Assembly: GCF_007991655.1 (NCBI RefSeq)
Contig: NZ_BJYT01000007.1
Location: 186,001 to 250,000, forward strand
Direction: 5' to 3'
Origin: Segetibacter aerophilus
GTDB taxonomy: Bacteria > Bacteroidota > Bacteroidia > Chitinophagales > Chitinophagaceae
Length of the DNA: 64,000 nucleotides
Shown here: piece after piece, positions 38,223 to 47,410 of the stretch
Layout of the letters: each line of letters opens with the position of its first letter
How positions within the stretch are numbered: the first letter of the stretch is position 1
The notes under the pieces: generated by a model
The model's database searches: none
Told to the model about the DNA's origin: nothing
What the model saw: the letters and a program-made list of their open reading frames with translations, nothing else
Made by a program: the position numbers and the translations under genes

Positions 38223-39308
38223 TTATACAAAAGGCATCTTAACCACCTTTGCCTCCAATTGACGTTCACGGATCTTTACAAACACTTTTGAATCTATCGC
38301 AGCAAATTCTTTAGCTACATACCCCATCCCAATTGCTTTCGCTAACGACGGAGCCTGTGTGCCACTTGTTACTTCACCAATCTTGTTTCCACTTTCATCT
38401 ACTATCTCGTAGCCATGACGTGGAATTCCTTTTTCGACCATTTCAAAACCTACCAGCTTTCGGGTAATACCTGCTGCTTTTTGTTTTTCGAGAATTTCTC
38501 TTGCAGTAAAGTCTTTCGTAAACTTTGTGATCCATCCTAAACCGCCTTCTAAGGGAGTTGTGGTGTCATCTATATCCATCCCGTACAGGCAATAACCCAT
38601 TTCCAAACGAAGGGTATCCCTCGCTCCCAGACCTATCGGTTTTAATCCCATTGGCTTACCTGCTTCAAAGATGGCGTTCCAGATCTTATCCGCATTATCA
38701 TCTTTATCTTCAAAATAGATTTCTACACCACCGCTGCCTGTATAACCTGTTGCGCTTACAATCACATTTTCTACTCCCGCAAATTTGCCTCTTACAAATG
38801 TGTAATACTTGAGGTTCATAATATCGGTTTCCGTTAGGGGTTGCAATATTTTGGTTGCGTTCGGACCTTGTATTGCCAACAAGCATGTCTTCTCGCTAAC
38901 GTTATGCATCTCTACCTGCTTACTATTGAACTTATTTAGCCAGTTCCAATCCTTTTCTATATTCGATGCATTTACTACTATCATGTACGCCCTATTCTCT
39001 TCTAAGCAGTATACAATAAGATCATCAACAATACCGGCATTTTCGTTAGTAAAACAGCTGTATTGAGCTTTTCCAGCAGTTAGTTTTGAGGCGTCGTTAG
39101 TTGTTACCCTTTGGATCAAATTAAGGGCATTTTCTCCTTTTAGAATAAACTCGCCCATATGGCTTACATCAAAGACCCCCGCATTGGTTCTTACTGTCGC
39201 GTGTTCATCGTTAATACCGGTGTAACTAATAGGCATATTGTATCCTGCAAACTCCGCCATTTTAGCTCCCATCGACTTATGCTTTTCTGTAAAAGGAGTG
39301 TTCTTCAT
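38223..39308 (-). CDS. gcvT: Glycine cleavage system T protein (aminomethyltransferase)
   Basis: GcvT transfers the aminomethyl carbon from the H protein to tetrahydrofolate. The 361-residue length is normal. Conserved blocks are [11 protein letters not shown] (about 43-53), [29 protein letters not shown] (about 188-202) and [14 protein letters not shown]. No gcvP or gcvH lies in the window. TATTTTTG on the coding strand (39326-39333) may be its -7 box. Identification is secure. Confidence 0.97.
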   Translation of the reverse strand: MKNTPFTEKHKSMGAKMAEFAGYNMPISYTGINDEHATVRTNAGVFDVSHMGEFILKGENALNLIQRVTTNDASKLTAGKAQYSCFTNENAGIVDDLIVYCLEENRAYMIVVNASNIEKDWNWLNKFNSKQVEMHNVSEKTCLLAIQGPNATKILQPLTETDIMNLKYYTFVRGKFAGVENVIVSATGYTGSGGVEIYFEDKDDNADKIWNAIFEAGKPMGLKPIGLGARDTLRLEMGYCLYGMDIDDTTTPLEGGLGWITKFTKDFTAREILEKQKAAGITRKLVGFEMVEKGIPRHGYEIVDESGNKIGEVTSGTQAPSLAKAIGMGYVAKEFAAIDSKVFVKIRERQLEAKVVKMPFV

Positions 39309-39475
39309 GCTTGTTGTTTAGGTGGCAAAAATAGGCTCCCTACTCTTATGGGAGTTAAATAAGTTGATTAAATTGATTGAGAAGATTTCGAAGATGACAA
39401 CTAAAAGTTGGCAGTTGGAAGGTAGCAGTTGAAGTCGTATGAAAATGGGATGATGCTCAAGTCTTACATTTCGTG

Positions 39476-40300
39476 TTAGACTTTTTTCATCCAGGGATGT
39501 TTCATCAACCGCAAAAAATCTTCATCTTTTTCATTGGGATAATGCTTATCGATTCCGTAAGTGATATCTTTTGTGTCAAGCGACATGAAAGTACCTAGAG
39601 CCCGATCCCAAATGGAAAAAACAGCACCGTAATTACTATCGGTATAAGGCAATTCGAAATGATGATGAACCTTGTGCATGTTAGGAGAAACTATAACCCA
39701 ACTGAGGCCTTTATCGAGCCATTTGGGTAAACGGATGTTAGCGTGTGTAAACTGAACAGTAACGACCAGCAGTGTTTGGAAGATCATCACCGCGTACATA
39801 GGTGCGCCGGCAACCATAACCCCTGCAAGAAAAAATAGTCCTCTCAAAATACTTTCAACAGGGTGGTGTCTCAAACCGGTGGTAACATCCACATGGTTAT
39901 CTGCATGATGGATGATATGAAATCTCCACAAGCCAGCCATCTTGTGTTGAGTATAATGAACCAGCCAACCGCCAAAAAAGTCGAGGACAAAAATTGTGAT
40001 GATGATGCCCGCAATAGCAGAAGTATGAAACCAGTGAATAATTCCGAAACCATGAGCTTTTGTCCAGTCGGACAGCAAAACGATCAGCACAGCAAAGCCT
40101 GTATGGATGACGAGGTGAATAGCAGTAAACGAGAGATTGACAGTAGCGTGCCTCACTTTGTTCTTTCTGTATGGTAAGCTCAATAAGGGAATAGCGCCTT
40201 CAACCAACCATAGCAAAAGCATCCCCGCAACTAAAAACACCAGCCTTTCCAAAGGACGATGTTCGAGGGTTTGAAAATAGTCGATAATATTTTGAAACAT
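39476..40300 (-). CDS. Fatty acid hydroxylase/sterol desaturase family membrane protein
   Basis: A 274-residue membrane di-iron enzyme. Hydrophobic helices lie near 17-38, 52-75 and 92-110. Three His boxes are visible: HYTQHK (about 115-120), HIIHHADNH (about 128-136) and NMHKVHHHF (about 209-217), with an extra LRHHP. Members hydroxylate or desaturate lipids; in Bacteroidota they act on fatty acids, carotenoids or ether lipids, and the substrate here is unknown. The gene stands alone between gcvT and dnaN on the minus strand. Confidence 0.9.
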   Translation of the reverse strand: MFQNIIDYFQTLEHRPLERLVFLVAGMLLLWLVEGAIPLLSLPYRKNKVRHATVNLSFTAIHLVIHTGFAVLIVLLSDWTKAHGFGIIHWFHTSAIAGIIITIFVLDFFGGWLVHYTQHKMAGLWRFHIIHHADNHVDVTTGLRHHPVESILRGLFFLAGVMVAGAPMYAVMIFQTLLVVTVQFTHANIRLPKWLDKGLSWVIVSPNMHKVHHHFELPYTDSNYGAVFSIWDRALGTFMSLDTKDITYGIDKHYPNEKDEDFLRLMKHPWMKKV

Positions 40301-40454
40301 TAGTCGGAAGCGTTGGGATATCTAAGATAAAAAGAAAAAGTCGCGGGGCAAAGGGAGTAAGGCAAAGGGAGTAAGGCAACAAGGCAGTAGCGATCGCTGT
40401 ACGTGTCCCATTAATCCCAGTCATCCCACTTTCCCAGTTCAGACAAGAAAAGAA

Positions 40455-40499
40455 CGAAATGCGACGCAAGGATGAACGATCAAAGAACTGCGGCTGGCA
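40455..40499 (+). repeat. Dispersed intergenic repeat, diverged copy 3
   Basis: Keeps ATGCGACGCAAGGATGAA from the core and the GGCTGGC end, while the opening GTACAAG is lost. It lies downstream of dnaN. Confidence 0.5.
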
Positions 40500-40516
40500 C
40501 CAAAAGAAACTACAAA

Positions 40517-40545
40517 CAAAAAACCCCTTCTAAAAAGAAGAGGCT
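40517..40545 (-). terminator. Intrinsic terminator of dnaN
   Basis: On the minus strand, CCTCTTCT and AGAAGGGG form a stem with one mismatch around a short T-rich loop, followed by T6. It lies about 57 bp past the dnaN stop. Confidence 0.75.
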
Positions 40546-40601
40546 TTAAAACAATTTATTTTCCCATAATTCAAAAAATCCTTCTAAATCATGGTTCAGA
40601 C

Positions 40602-41717
40602 CTAATTATTCAACATCAATGGCATCACCAACATTAGCAAATCCTCATTGTCCTCGCTTTCGGTTGGTTTCAAAATGCCAGCTTTGGTAGAAGTGGCTAA
40701 TTCAACTTTTACGTCGCTTGTCTCTGCAGCATTTAGCATCTCAATTAAGAAACGGGCATTAAAGGCAATCTGCAGGTCCTCGCCATCGTAGGTGCAATTC
40801 ATTCTTTCATTTCCTTCAAAGCTAAAGTCAACATCCTGCGCGGCCATCTGCAATTCGCTTCCGCTGATATTTAGCGCCACTTGGTTAGTGCTCTTATTGC
40901 TAAAAACACTGACGCGACGAAGTGCACCCTGGAAATCTCCCTTGTTCACAACAAGTTTATATGGATTGTCAGTAGGGATTACCACTTTGTAGTCCGGGAA
41001 ACGGGCATCTATTAAACGACAAATTAGCTGGGTGGTACCATGAGAAACGAACAAGTGATTGCTGTTATAACTAATGGTAAGTGGGTCGTCGTTATCCGGT
41101 AAAGCGTTCTTTAAAAGGTTCAACGGCTTTTTAGGAACAATAAAGCTTTCGTTCTTCGGGCACGCTACATCGGTTCTTTTATACCGAACCAACCGGTGAG
41201 CGTCAGTGGCAACAAATTGGATGTAGTCTTTGCTTAACTCAAAAAATACGCCTGTCATGGCAGGGCGAAGGTCATCGTTGCTAACAGCAAACAAGGTCTT
41301 ATTTATAGCAGTAACCAAGGCGCTGCTTGGCATAGTAAAAGCGGTGGTATCGTCTGAGCCCGGCTCTTTAGGAAAGTTGTCCGGGTTTTCGCCCATCACT
41401 TTGTACTTACCATTGTCGCTAGTAATTTCTACTGCAAAGTTGGTGTCAATATTAAAAGTAAGCGGTTGGTCAGCAATGTTCTTAAGCGAGTCAATCAGAA
41501 TTTTAGAAGGAATACAAACTCTTCCGTTCACTTTACTTTCCACCTCCATTTGCACTCGCATCACTGTTTCCAGGTCGGTTGCAACTATAGATAGTTTTCT
41601 GTCTTCTATTTCAAAAAGGAAATCTTCCAGTATGGGTAAAACTGTATTGGAATTAATTACACCGCTAATCTGTTGCAAATGTTTTAATAGCGATGATGAC
41701 GAAACAATAAACTTCAT
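40602..41717 (-). CDS. dnaN: DNA polymerase III beta sliding clamp
   Basis: The clamp encircles DNA and tethers the replicative polymerase. The 371-residue length and N-terminus MKFIVSSSSLLKHLQQISGV fit. Three successive clamp domains are seen (about 1-120, 130-250, 255-371), and the C-terminal segment LMLVMPLML matches the conserved end that lines the peptide-binding pocket. It has its own promoter and terminator. dnaA, recF and gyrB are not beside it, so this is not the classical origin-linked cluster. Confidence 0.97.
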   Translation of the reverse strand: MKFIVSSSSLLKHLQQISGVINSNTVLPILEDFLFEIEDRKLSIVATDLETVMRVQMEVESKVNGRVCIPSKILIDSLKNIADQPLTFNIDTNFAVEITSDNGKYKVMGENPDNFPKEPGSDDTTAFTMPSSALVTAINKTLFAVSNDDLRPAMTGVFFELSKDYIQFVATDAHRLVRYKRTDVACPKNESFIVPKKPLNLLKNALPDNDDPLTISYNSNHLFVSHGTTQLICRLIDARFPDYKVVIPTDNPYKLVVNKGDFQGALRRVSVFSNKSTNQVALNISGSELQMAAQDVDFSFEGNERMNCTYDGEDLQIAFNARFLIEMLNAAETSDVKVELATSTKAGILKPTESEDNEDLLMLVMPLMLNN

Positions 41718-41749
41718 GCTTTGGTCGGTTTAAAAAAGTTGTAGAAAAA

Positions 41750-41781
41750 CAAACCTACAGTAAATAAAGCAATTGCACAAA
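41750..41781 (-). promoter_or_regulatory. Promoter of dnaN
   Basis: On the minus strand TTTG (41781-41778), a 20-bp spacer and TAGGTTTG (41757-41750), a perfect TAnnTTTG box. Transcription would start about 25 bases before the ATG. Confidence 0.6.
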
Positions 41782-41967
41782 GTGAGGTTAAGCGATAGGT
41801 AGCAATGTTGATAAGATTGTGGTGGCCAGTGATTTCAATGGTTAAGATGGCTTTGGAAGAGCATCTTTCGTAGGTTTTAACTGACAAAATTTTTTGGCCG
41901 AAAAACAAACGAGGTTTACTTTTCCTCTTTTTCTTTCAACCCGTTTCTAACCTATCCTTTATCTGAA

Positions 41968-42987
41968 ATGCTCAAGAAATACTGCTGTTTGATTTTTTTA
42001 TTTTCCTGCCTGGCCGCTACCTGCTCTTATGCACAAAAGAAAGATTTCATTTATACCAAGGAGGGAAGGGTAATACTTAGTAGAACTCAAATGGTTAACA
42101 ACTGTCTGAAGTCTATGAAAAAAGACAGAACAAACTCTACAGCAGTTTCTATTTGTAACTGCCAATTAGAGAAGATAGACCGGTATTTTAGTTTGAAGCA
42201 ATACAGGCAGAATACTTCAAATGGTGTAATTGATATTAGTGGAATGATTAAGTCAGATAGCTCGTTAGAAAAGCAGTTCAACGCGTGTTACACCAACTCA
42301 GGCGTGTCTCTGTTACTACAGGCTGAAGGTTTTGAAAAGGAGTTTATTGAGAATTGTAAAACCAACATTCAAAAAAGTACCGAACGAAAACTGGATGAGG
42401 ATAAGGTAAATAATTTTTGCGCTTGCCAGCTGAGTATGGTCAAGTCAAAGAGGATTACAGATGCAGAAATGCAGACACTAAGCAATCCCAACTCGTTGCT
42501 GTTTTATGAAATGATGTCTACTTGCGGTAACCCCTATGAGGACACGAAAACTGTTGAGAAGGGCTGGAGCGCGACATTGGTTAATGACATTAAAGGTCCG
42601 GCAAGTGATAGCATTAAAGTGCTTACGCTCAATGGTATGACCTATGTGAAAATAAAAACCGGCAGTATGTTTCAATTTTGGTTATTGGATACAGGCGCGG
42701 CTGACATGTTGATCAATAAAGAGATGGAAGAAACTTTGAAGGCGGAAGGTTTATTGGGAAACATGAACTATTTGGGAACAGCAGAATATGAAATGGCTAA
42801 TGGAATGATTGATACATGCCGCAGGTACAAAATGAGTAATATACAAATCGGAAGTTTTTCGCTTGATAATATTGTGGTTGCAGTAACAGATAAAGGAAAA
42901 AGGATCATCGCCGGTAAGGGGCTCTTAAATAAATTCAGCAATTGGGTTTTGAATAACAAAGAAAACACGCTTGTTCTGAGCAAATAA
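41968..42987 (+). CDS. Secreted retropepsin-like aspartic protease with duplicated Cys module
   Basis: A 339-residue exported protein (signal peptide about 1-22, ending SYA). The C-terminal part (about 215-339) is a single-lobe retropepsin-like domain with the active-site motif LLDTGAADMLI (Asp241) and a late hydrophobic glycine turn (IAGKGLLNKF). Such domains work as dimers. The region before it holds two related units with the pattern C-x16/20-C-x-C-Q-L-x-C: C46, C63, C65, C107 and C130, C151, C153, C186. I do not recognise this Cys unit. The combination suggests a periplasmic or surface processing protease. It starts about 250 bp from dnaN, divergently. Confidence 0.8.
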   Translation: MLKKYCCLIFLFSCLAATCSYAQKKDFIYTKEGRVILSRTQMVNNCLKSMKKDRTNSTAVSICNCQLEKIDRYFSLKQYRQNTSNGVIDISGMIKSDSSLEKQFNACYTNSGVSLLLQAEGFEKEFIENCKTNIQKSTERKLDEDKVNNFCACQLSMVKSKRITDAEMQTLSNPNSLLFYEMMSTCGNPYEDTKTVEKGWSATLVNDIKGPASDSIKVLTLNGMTYVKIKTGSMFQFWLLDTGAADMLINKEMEETLKAEGLLGNMNYLGTAEYEMANGMIDTCRRYKMSNIQIGSFSLDNIVVAVTDKGKRIIAGKGLLNKFSNWVLNNKENTLVLSK

Positions 42988-43025
42988 TTGGCGAAGAGAT
43001 ATCAAGCGTTGACGAAGTGCCCTTC

Positions 43026-43286
43026 TTAATATTTCAATTCGTTGATGTCGATTCTTAAAAGATACTTTTGAATGGTATCGGGTGTAGCGTGGCTTTTAAT
43101 TCTAACCAGCGATTTTTTATTTTTTAAGTTGTAGACCATTTCGACGTAGAAAGAAGACAGTTGATACAAAGAAAAAAGGTGTCTTACATTTTCATAATCC
43201 AGGAGGTAAACGCCAAAGTTATAGACAACGTCTGCCTTCTCATCCTGCGCGAGAGAATTGAATTGTCGAATAGTTAACGATGGCAA
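43026..43286 (-). CDS. Small conserved-looking hypothetical protein
   Basis: An 86-residue soluble protein with mixed alpha/beta pattern and no signal peptide; the composition is that of a real protein (balanced charge, few Cys, aromatic-rich core FYVEMVYNL). The only plausible start is TTG at 43286, since a stop lies four codons upstream and the first ATG is at residue 50. Short proteins opening with a similar xLTIxQFN pattern occur in Chitinophagaceae to my recollection, but no function is known. It is convergent with the retropepsin-like gene. Confidence 0.6.
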   Translation of the reverse strand: MPSLTIRQFNSLAQDEKADVVYNFGVYLLDYENVRHLFSLYQLSSFYVEMVYNLKNKKSLVRIKSHATPDTIQKYLLRIDINELKY

Positions 43287-43473
43287 TAGTTGGCGTTTTT
43301 AAGTAAGAGAACTTGTTATAAATATACAACGCTCTTCTTATTCAATAACTTGTGCTGTCAATAAATAATAAAAAAAAATAGCACAGTTTTTCTTCTACGA
43401 GTAATAAGTTCTTCTGTTCTATACTACGTTTATTTTTGGGCAGTTTTTTCAGTAACAGCATAAAAGCAGGCAA

Positions 43474-44127
43474 ATGGGTGAAGTAGAAATAAACCAGGAA
43501 GATCAGGTTATTCTTATCAGTTCACACATTATAACCTATGGTGGTGCCGCCGATGAGAAGGTTACTGAGACGATCAGAGCGGAGATAGAAACCATGTGGA
43601 ACGAGCCGAGAGGAACGATCTCTCTAAAGGGAATTTCATTCCTGGTAAAGTTTAAAATTACGGCTGAGTGCAGACCTATGATTGATGAGGAAGAAGTACT
43701 TGCAAACACTGACCCTCGCAACAATTATTTTAGAATTGAAGATTATGCTCACGGAAATATCTCTTTTGTAGATGGCCTGGGATGCAATACCGGCTATTTT
43801 AAACTCGAGAATTTGTATGTAGGTTCTACCACTGCTGCACATGAATATGGTCATACTTTAGGACTGGAGCATCCGGACGATTGCGATTACAGGGGTAAGG
43901 GTGTTCCTGGAATCATGTACCCGCGGGGAACGTTGGTTGATGCGGAGTTTCAGTATGATCCATCAAAACCTGCGGGAGTAACGGGAGGTACCATGCACCC
44001 GATGCACAGGAAAGTTTTTGCCGAAGACATTGCTGCACTAAAACTTGAAAGGCTAAGATTCAAAAACGATAAATCGATTGTGGGAGAATTTACCAATGTA
44101 TTTCACGAAAGCCATAGGGAGGTTTAA
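43474..44127 (+). CDS. Metzincin-type zinc metalloprotease without signal peptide
   Basis: A 217-residue protein with the extended zinc motif HEYGHTLGLEH (about residues 126-136) and a following Met-turn candidate PGIMYP (about 147-152), the hallmark of metzincins. The N-terminus (MGEVEINQEDQVILISS) has no signal peptide or membrane helix, which is unusual for this mostly secreted class. It may act in the cytoplasm or leave by a non-classical route. A TATTTTTG at 43431-43438 is a probable -7 box 35 bp before the ATG. No inhibitor gene is obvious beside it. Confidence 0.82.
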   Translation: MGEVEINQEDQVILISSHIITYGGAADEKVTETIRAEIETMWNEPRGTISLKGISFLVKFKITAECRPMIDEEEVLANTDPRNNYFRIEDYAHGNISFVDGLGCNTGYFKLENLYVGSTTAAHEYGHTLGLEHPDDCDYRGKGVPGIMYPRGTLVDAEFQYDPSKPAGVTGGTMHPMHRKVFAEDIAALKLERLRFKNDKSIVGEFTNVFHESHREV

Positions 44128-44181
44128 AGAATAATTAGCCGGATTTTTCTAATGGGGAAAAAGATGAATGAAGTGCAAATT

Positions 44182-44230
44182 GTACAAGAGAGTGACACAA
44201 CAAAAGCTGAGCATAGTTGTGATACCGGCG
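44182..44230 (+). repeat. Dispersed intergenic repeat, copy 4 (plus orientation)
   Basis: Opens GTACAAGAGAGTGACACAAC and ends near TACCGGCG. It lies between the metalloprotease and the convergent single-domain response regulator. Confidence 0.65.
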
Positions 44231-44252
44231 ACAAACAAGTTATAAAATTTCT

Positions 44253-44669
44253 CTACGCTACTGCACGCGTTAAACGCAGGATTGCTACCATCATCTCCTT
44301 GTTTATAGGTTTTTCTATGAAGTCTTTTACATTAAAGGTTTTACTGCGTATTTTGTCTTTTTCGTCAACTGATGAGCTAATCATGTAAATACTAATTGGC
44401 TTATCAAGCGCAGGTTTTATGTCGTTATAAGCGTCTAAAAATTCCCACCCGTTCATAACAGGCATATTAATATCAAGAAAGATTACATCGGGTAAAAGTT
44501 CGCTATTTGGAGGCTGTTGAGAGAAAAAGTCTATTGCTTCTTTTCCATTTGAAAACACCAACACTTTCTGCAACGGATCTACAAGTTCAATAATTCTTTT
44601 AGCAGTAAATTGATATATGAAATCATCGTCAATCAGGCAAATTGTAAGAGGGGTAGAGTTTGAATTCAT
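44253..44669 (-). CDS. Single-domain (CheY-like) response regulator
   Basis: A 138-residue receiver domain with no output domain. The acidic pocket DDD (14-16), phosphoacceptor Asp66 in VIFLDINMP, and the Lys in FIEKPI are present, so it should be phosphorylated. No kinase gene is adjacent, so its partner is elsewhere. A CAAATTTA at 44712-44719 (TAAATTTG on the coding strand) is a possible -7 box. It probably relays phosphate or acts by protein binding. Confidence 0.92.
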   Translation of the reverse strand: MNSNSTPLTICLIDDDFIYQFTAKRIIELVDPLQKVLVFSNGKEAIDFFSQQPPNSELLPDVIFLDINMPVMNGWEFLDAYNDIKPALDKPISIYMISSSVDEKDKIRSKTFNVKDFIEKPINKEMMVAILRLTRAVA

Positions 44670-44770
44670 TGGAATGTATTTGGATTAATTGCCTTTATTC
44701 AATTGCTTGCGCAAATTTACTTCAGTGCCAGATATAAATTTACAGCTATTTTGATCCTTAATTTTGGAAA

Positions 44771-45247
44771 ATGTTTTCTTCAAAAAGAGCAACAAAAGAG
44801 GAGGCTTTAAAAAAAATTAAAAACTACTGTGCTTACCAGGAAAGAAGCCACAATGAAGTGAAGGAAAAACTGTATTCTTTCGGCTTGTACAAGGTGCAGA
44901 CGGAAGAAATTCTATCGATCCTGATTGAAGAAAACTATTTGAATGAAGAGCGATTTGCAAAACAATTCGCCGGCGGAAAGTTTAGAATGAAGCAGTGGGG
45001 ACGGAGAAAAATCCAGTATGAATTGCAGCAAAAAGGTGTAAATAAGGTCAATATTAAATTAGGATTAAAAGAAATAGAGGAGGAGCAATACCTTTCCGTT
45101 TTGCAAAAGCTGGCCTCGAAAAAGTGGAAGGAGTTAAGTGGCCAACAGTACCTGGTGAGGCAGGCTAGAACGACCGGGTACCTCTTGCAGAAAGGGTACG
45201 AACCCTCTCTAATAAGTAATGTTATTAGCAGCATCAGCAAGGGCTAA
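44771..45247 (+). CDS. recX: Regulatory protein RecX
   Basis: RecX binds RecA filaments and limits recombination. The 158-residue protein has the three-helix repeats of the family, with YCAYQERSHNEVKEKLYSFG (about 19-38), ENYLNEERFAKQFAGGKFRM (about 54-73) and KQWGRRKIQYELQQKG (about 74-89) matching the classical signature. A TAATTTTG at 44759-44766 lies so close that, if used as a -7 box, the mRNA would be nearly leaderless. recA is not in the window. Confidence 0.93.
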   Translation: MFSSKRATKEEALKKIKNYCAYQERSHNEVKEKLYSFGLYKVQTEEILSILIEENYLNEERFAKQFAGGKFRMKQWGRRKIQYELQQKGVNKVNIKLGLKEIEEEQYLSVLQKLASKKWKELSGQQYLVRQARTTGYLLQKGYEPSLISNVISSISKG

Positions 45248-45337
45248 TTTCGAAGTTTTGAGACTCAAAGAAATAGTGCAAAAATCCTTTAAACCTTTAT
45301 AAGTAGCCTTGGCTATAACAATTAAGCAAACCATTTC

Positions 45338-46144
45338 ATGTCATCTTTAACCTTTACAATTATACAAACTGCGCTTCATTGGGAGGACAAAAAAGCCAAC
45401 CTTGAAATGCTTGAAGAGAAGATCAACTCTATCAGTCAGAAAACTGAAGTTGTTATACTTCCTGAAATGTTTAGCACAGGTTTTAGTATGAAACCCGAAG
45501 AACTGGCGGAAGGAATGGATGGAGAATCTGTAGCCTGGATGAAACGGGTTTCAGCTCAAAAGAAAATCATCTTAACGGGTAGTCTTATTATTGAACAGGA
45601 AGACAGATATCTGAACAGGCTTGTCTGGATGCTTCCAAATGGGCAAATGGGCTTGTACGATAAGCGGCATTTGTTTGCCTACGCGCACGAAGATGAACAT
45701 TATACTGCCGGCAGCAAACGTTTGATTGCTTCAGTAAAGGGTTGGAAAATAAACCTGCTGGTATGTTATGATCTTCGCTTTCCTGTTTGGTCACGGCAAG
45801 CCCGCCATGGATCTGATAGACAGCAGGGGCCGGAGTACGATGTGTTGATTTATGTAGCGAACTGGCCCGAGAAGCGTGGTCATATGTGGCGAACTCTACT
45901 GCAGGCCCGAGCAATAGAAAATCAATGCTTTTGTATCGGGGTAAATAGGGTGGGTAAAGACGGAAATGGCATTCAACATAGCGGGGATAGTATGGTAGTA
46001 AATCCGCTTGGAGAAGTGCTCTACCATAAAGTCAATGATGAAGATATTTACACCTTTACTTTGCAGAAAGACGACCTTATTGAGATACGTGAGAAGATGC
46101 CGTTTTGGAAAGATGCCGATCCATTTTTAATTATTCCTGACTAA
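45338..46144 (+). CDS. Nitrilase-superfamily amidohydrolase (omega-amidase type)
   Basis: A 268-residue carbon-nitrogen hydrolase. The catalytic triad is visible as Glu in LPEMFSTGF (about residue 43), Lys in YDKRHLF (about 110) and Cys in LVCYDLRFP (about 144). The close match to the YafV/Nit2 group suggests a metabolite-repair enzyme that deaminates alpha-ketoglutaramate or related omega-amides; substrate is inferred from family. It is cytoplasmic, with no signal peptide. nagA begins 10 bp after its stop, so the two are co-transcribed. Confidence 0.92.
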   Translation: MSSLTFTIIQTALHWEDKKANLEMLEEKINSISQKTEVVILPEMFSTGFSMKPEELAEGMDGESVAWMKRVSAQKKIILTGSLIIEQEDRYLNRLVWMLPNGQMGLYDKRHLFAYAHEDEHYTAGSKRLIASVKGWKINLLVCYDLRFPVWSRQARHGSDRQQGPEYDVLIYVANWPEKRGHMWRTLLQARAIENQCFCIGVNRVGKDGNGIQHSGDSMVVNPLGEVLYHKVNDEDIYTFTLQKDDLIEIREKMPFWKDADPFLIIPD

Positions 46145-46154
46145 AATCTTTGCT

Positions 46155-47252
46155 ATGATACATGCACATGAAGCAACCAGAATTTTTACTGGCGAAGAGT
46201 GGTTGATGGATCAGACTATTCTTGTCGAAAATGAAATCATCCGAGATATTGTTCCTACTAAGGAGGTCCCCCCTAACTCCATTATTACAAGTTATGTTAG
46301 TGGCTTTTTAGCGCCTTGCTTTATTGATATCCAGATTTATGGTGCAAAAGGATCGTTACTAGCAGTTGACCCAACAGCGGAAAGCCTTCAGAAAACGTAT
46401 GAGTACTGTAAGGCCGGAGGCGCGCCTTATTATCAACCGACCGTTGCTACCAATTCTTACGATGTATTTTATAAATGTATTGATGCCGTTAGAGATTACC
46501 GGCACAAGGGTGGCAAAGGTGTCATTGGTCTTCATGTAGAAGGGCCGTGGATCAGCAAGGCAAAGAAGGGTGCGCATGTGGAGAGCTTCATTCACTCCCC
46601 AACAATTGAACAGGCAACTTCATTGTTAGAATATGGCAAAGGGGTTATCACTATGATTACCCTTGCACCTGAGGTCTGCTGCACAGAAGCGATCAAGCTT
46701 ATCCAATCGTATGGTGTCATCATCTCGGCCGGTCATAGCAATGCAACTTATGACGAGGCAAACGAAGGTTTTGCGAAAGGAATCCATGCGGCTACTCACC
46801 TGTATAATGCAATGAGTCCTTTGCAACATCGTGCACCCGGTATTGTTGGTTCGGTTCTGAACCATGAAAAGGTGATGGCAAGTATCGTGGCCGACGGTTT
46901 TCATGTTGATTTTGCTGCAATCGCGATCGCGAAAAAAATAATGCAGCAAAAACTTTTCTTTATTACTGATGCAGTTACTGAGACCAATGAAGGATACTAT
47001 CCTCACACCCTTGTCGGAGACAAATACGAGTCAAACGGCATCCTAAGTGGCTCGGCTTTAACCATGGCTAAGTGCGTAAGCAATGCGGTGGAAGAAGTGG
47101 GAATTGAGTTATCTGAAGCTTTAAGAATGGCCAGTTTATACCCTGCGCAAGTGATGAAACTTGACAATCAATTTGGAAGAATTGCTCCGGGTTATAAAGC
47201 TTCATTTGTAAATATGAACGATGAATTAGGCGTTTTGCAAACGGTAGATTAA
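46155..47252 (+). CDS. nagA: N-acetylglucosamine-6-phosphate deacetylase
   Basis: NagA removes acetate from GlcNAc-6-phosphate during amino-sugar recycling. It has 365 residues. Conserved family motifs: the metal-site Glu in LHVEGPWIS (about 127-135), AGHSNATYDEA (about 192-202), HLYNAMSPLQHR (about 215-226), ADGFHVD (about 246-252) and catalytic Asp in FITDAV (about 273). The usual metal-binding HxH of amidohydrolases is replaced by QIY (CFIDIQIYG), similar to the VQLNG of E. coli NagA, which uses one metal. nagB is not adjacent. Confidence 0.95.
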   Translation: MIHAHEATRIFTGEEWLMDQTILVENEIIRDIVPTKEVPPNSIITSYVSGFLAPCFIDIQIYGAKGSLLAVDPTAESLQKTYEYCKAGGAPYYQPTVATNSYDVFYKCIDAVRDYRHKGGKGVIGLHVEGPWISKAKKGAHVESFIHSPTIEQATSLLEYGKGVITMITLAPEVCCTEAIKLIQSYGVIISAGHSNATYDEANEGFAKGIHAATHLYNAMSPLQHRAPGIVGSVLNHEKVMASIVADGFHVDFAAIAIAKKIMQQKLFFITDAVTETNEGYYPHTLVGDKYESNGILSGSALTMAKCVSNAVEEVGIELSEALRMASLYPAQVMKLDNQFGRIAPGYKASFVNMNDELGVLQTVD

Positions 47253-47271
47253 AACATTGAAACCTTTTTTG

Positions 47272-47325
47272 TACCAACCTTTGTTCCCTGCCTGGTCATC
47301 GTTGCGACGCTCCGTTCAACTTAGA
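47272..47325 (-). repeat. Dispersed intergenic repeat, strongly diverged copy
   Basis: On the minus strand GGAGCGTCGCAACGATGA matches part of the family core, followed by a short AGGCAGG end. It lies between nagA and the aldo/keto reductase. Assignment is weaker than for other copies. Confidence 0.35.
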
Positions 47326-47410
47326 AATCTCTTTTTAATCTGTTACAAATTTAATAGGCATAGTTCTTTTGTGGTTGTAGCAACTCCTTACAAAGGCAAT
47401 AATTCCGTTT

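Larger units (their letters stand above)
40301..40601. other. Repeat-bearing gap between dnaN and the hydroxylase gene
   Basis: About 300 bases without a gene. It holds a short direct repeat (GGCAAAGGGAGTAA twice at about 40346-40376), a dispersed-repeat copy (40455-40499) and the dnaN terminator (40517-40545). Confidence 0.65.

Noticed and set aside
40346-40376. Two short direct repeats that could suggest a CRISPR-like array
   Set aside because: Only two adjacent units with no spacers; simple tandem duplication.
41714-41908. 64-codon minus-strand frame before dnaN
   Set aside because: It covers the dnaN promoter boxes and overlaps the dnaN start; no family resemblance.
44152-44388. 78-codon plus-strand frame after the metalloprotease
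   Set aside because: It contains a dispersed repeat copy and then runs antisense through the single-domain response regulator.
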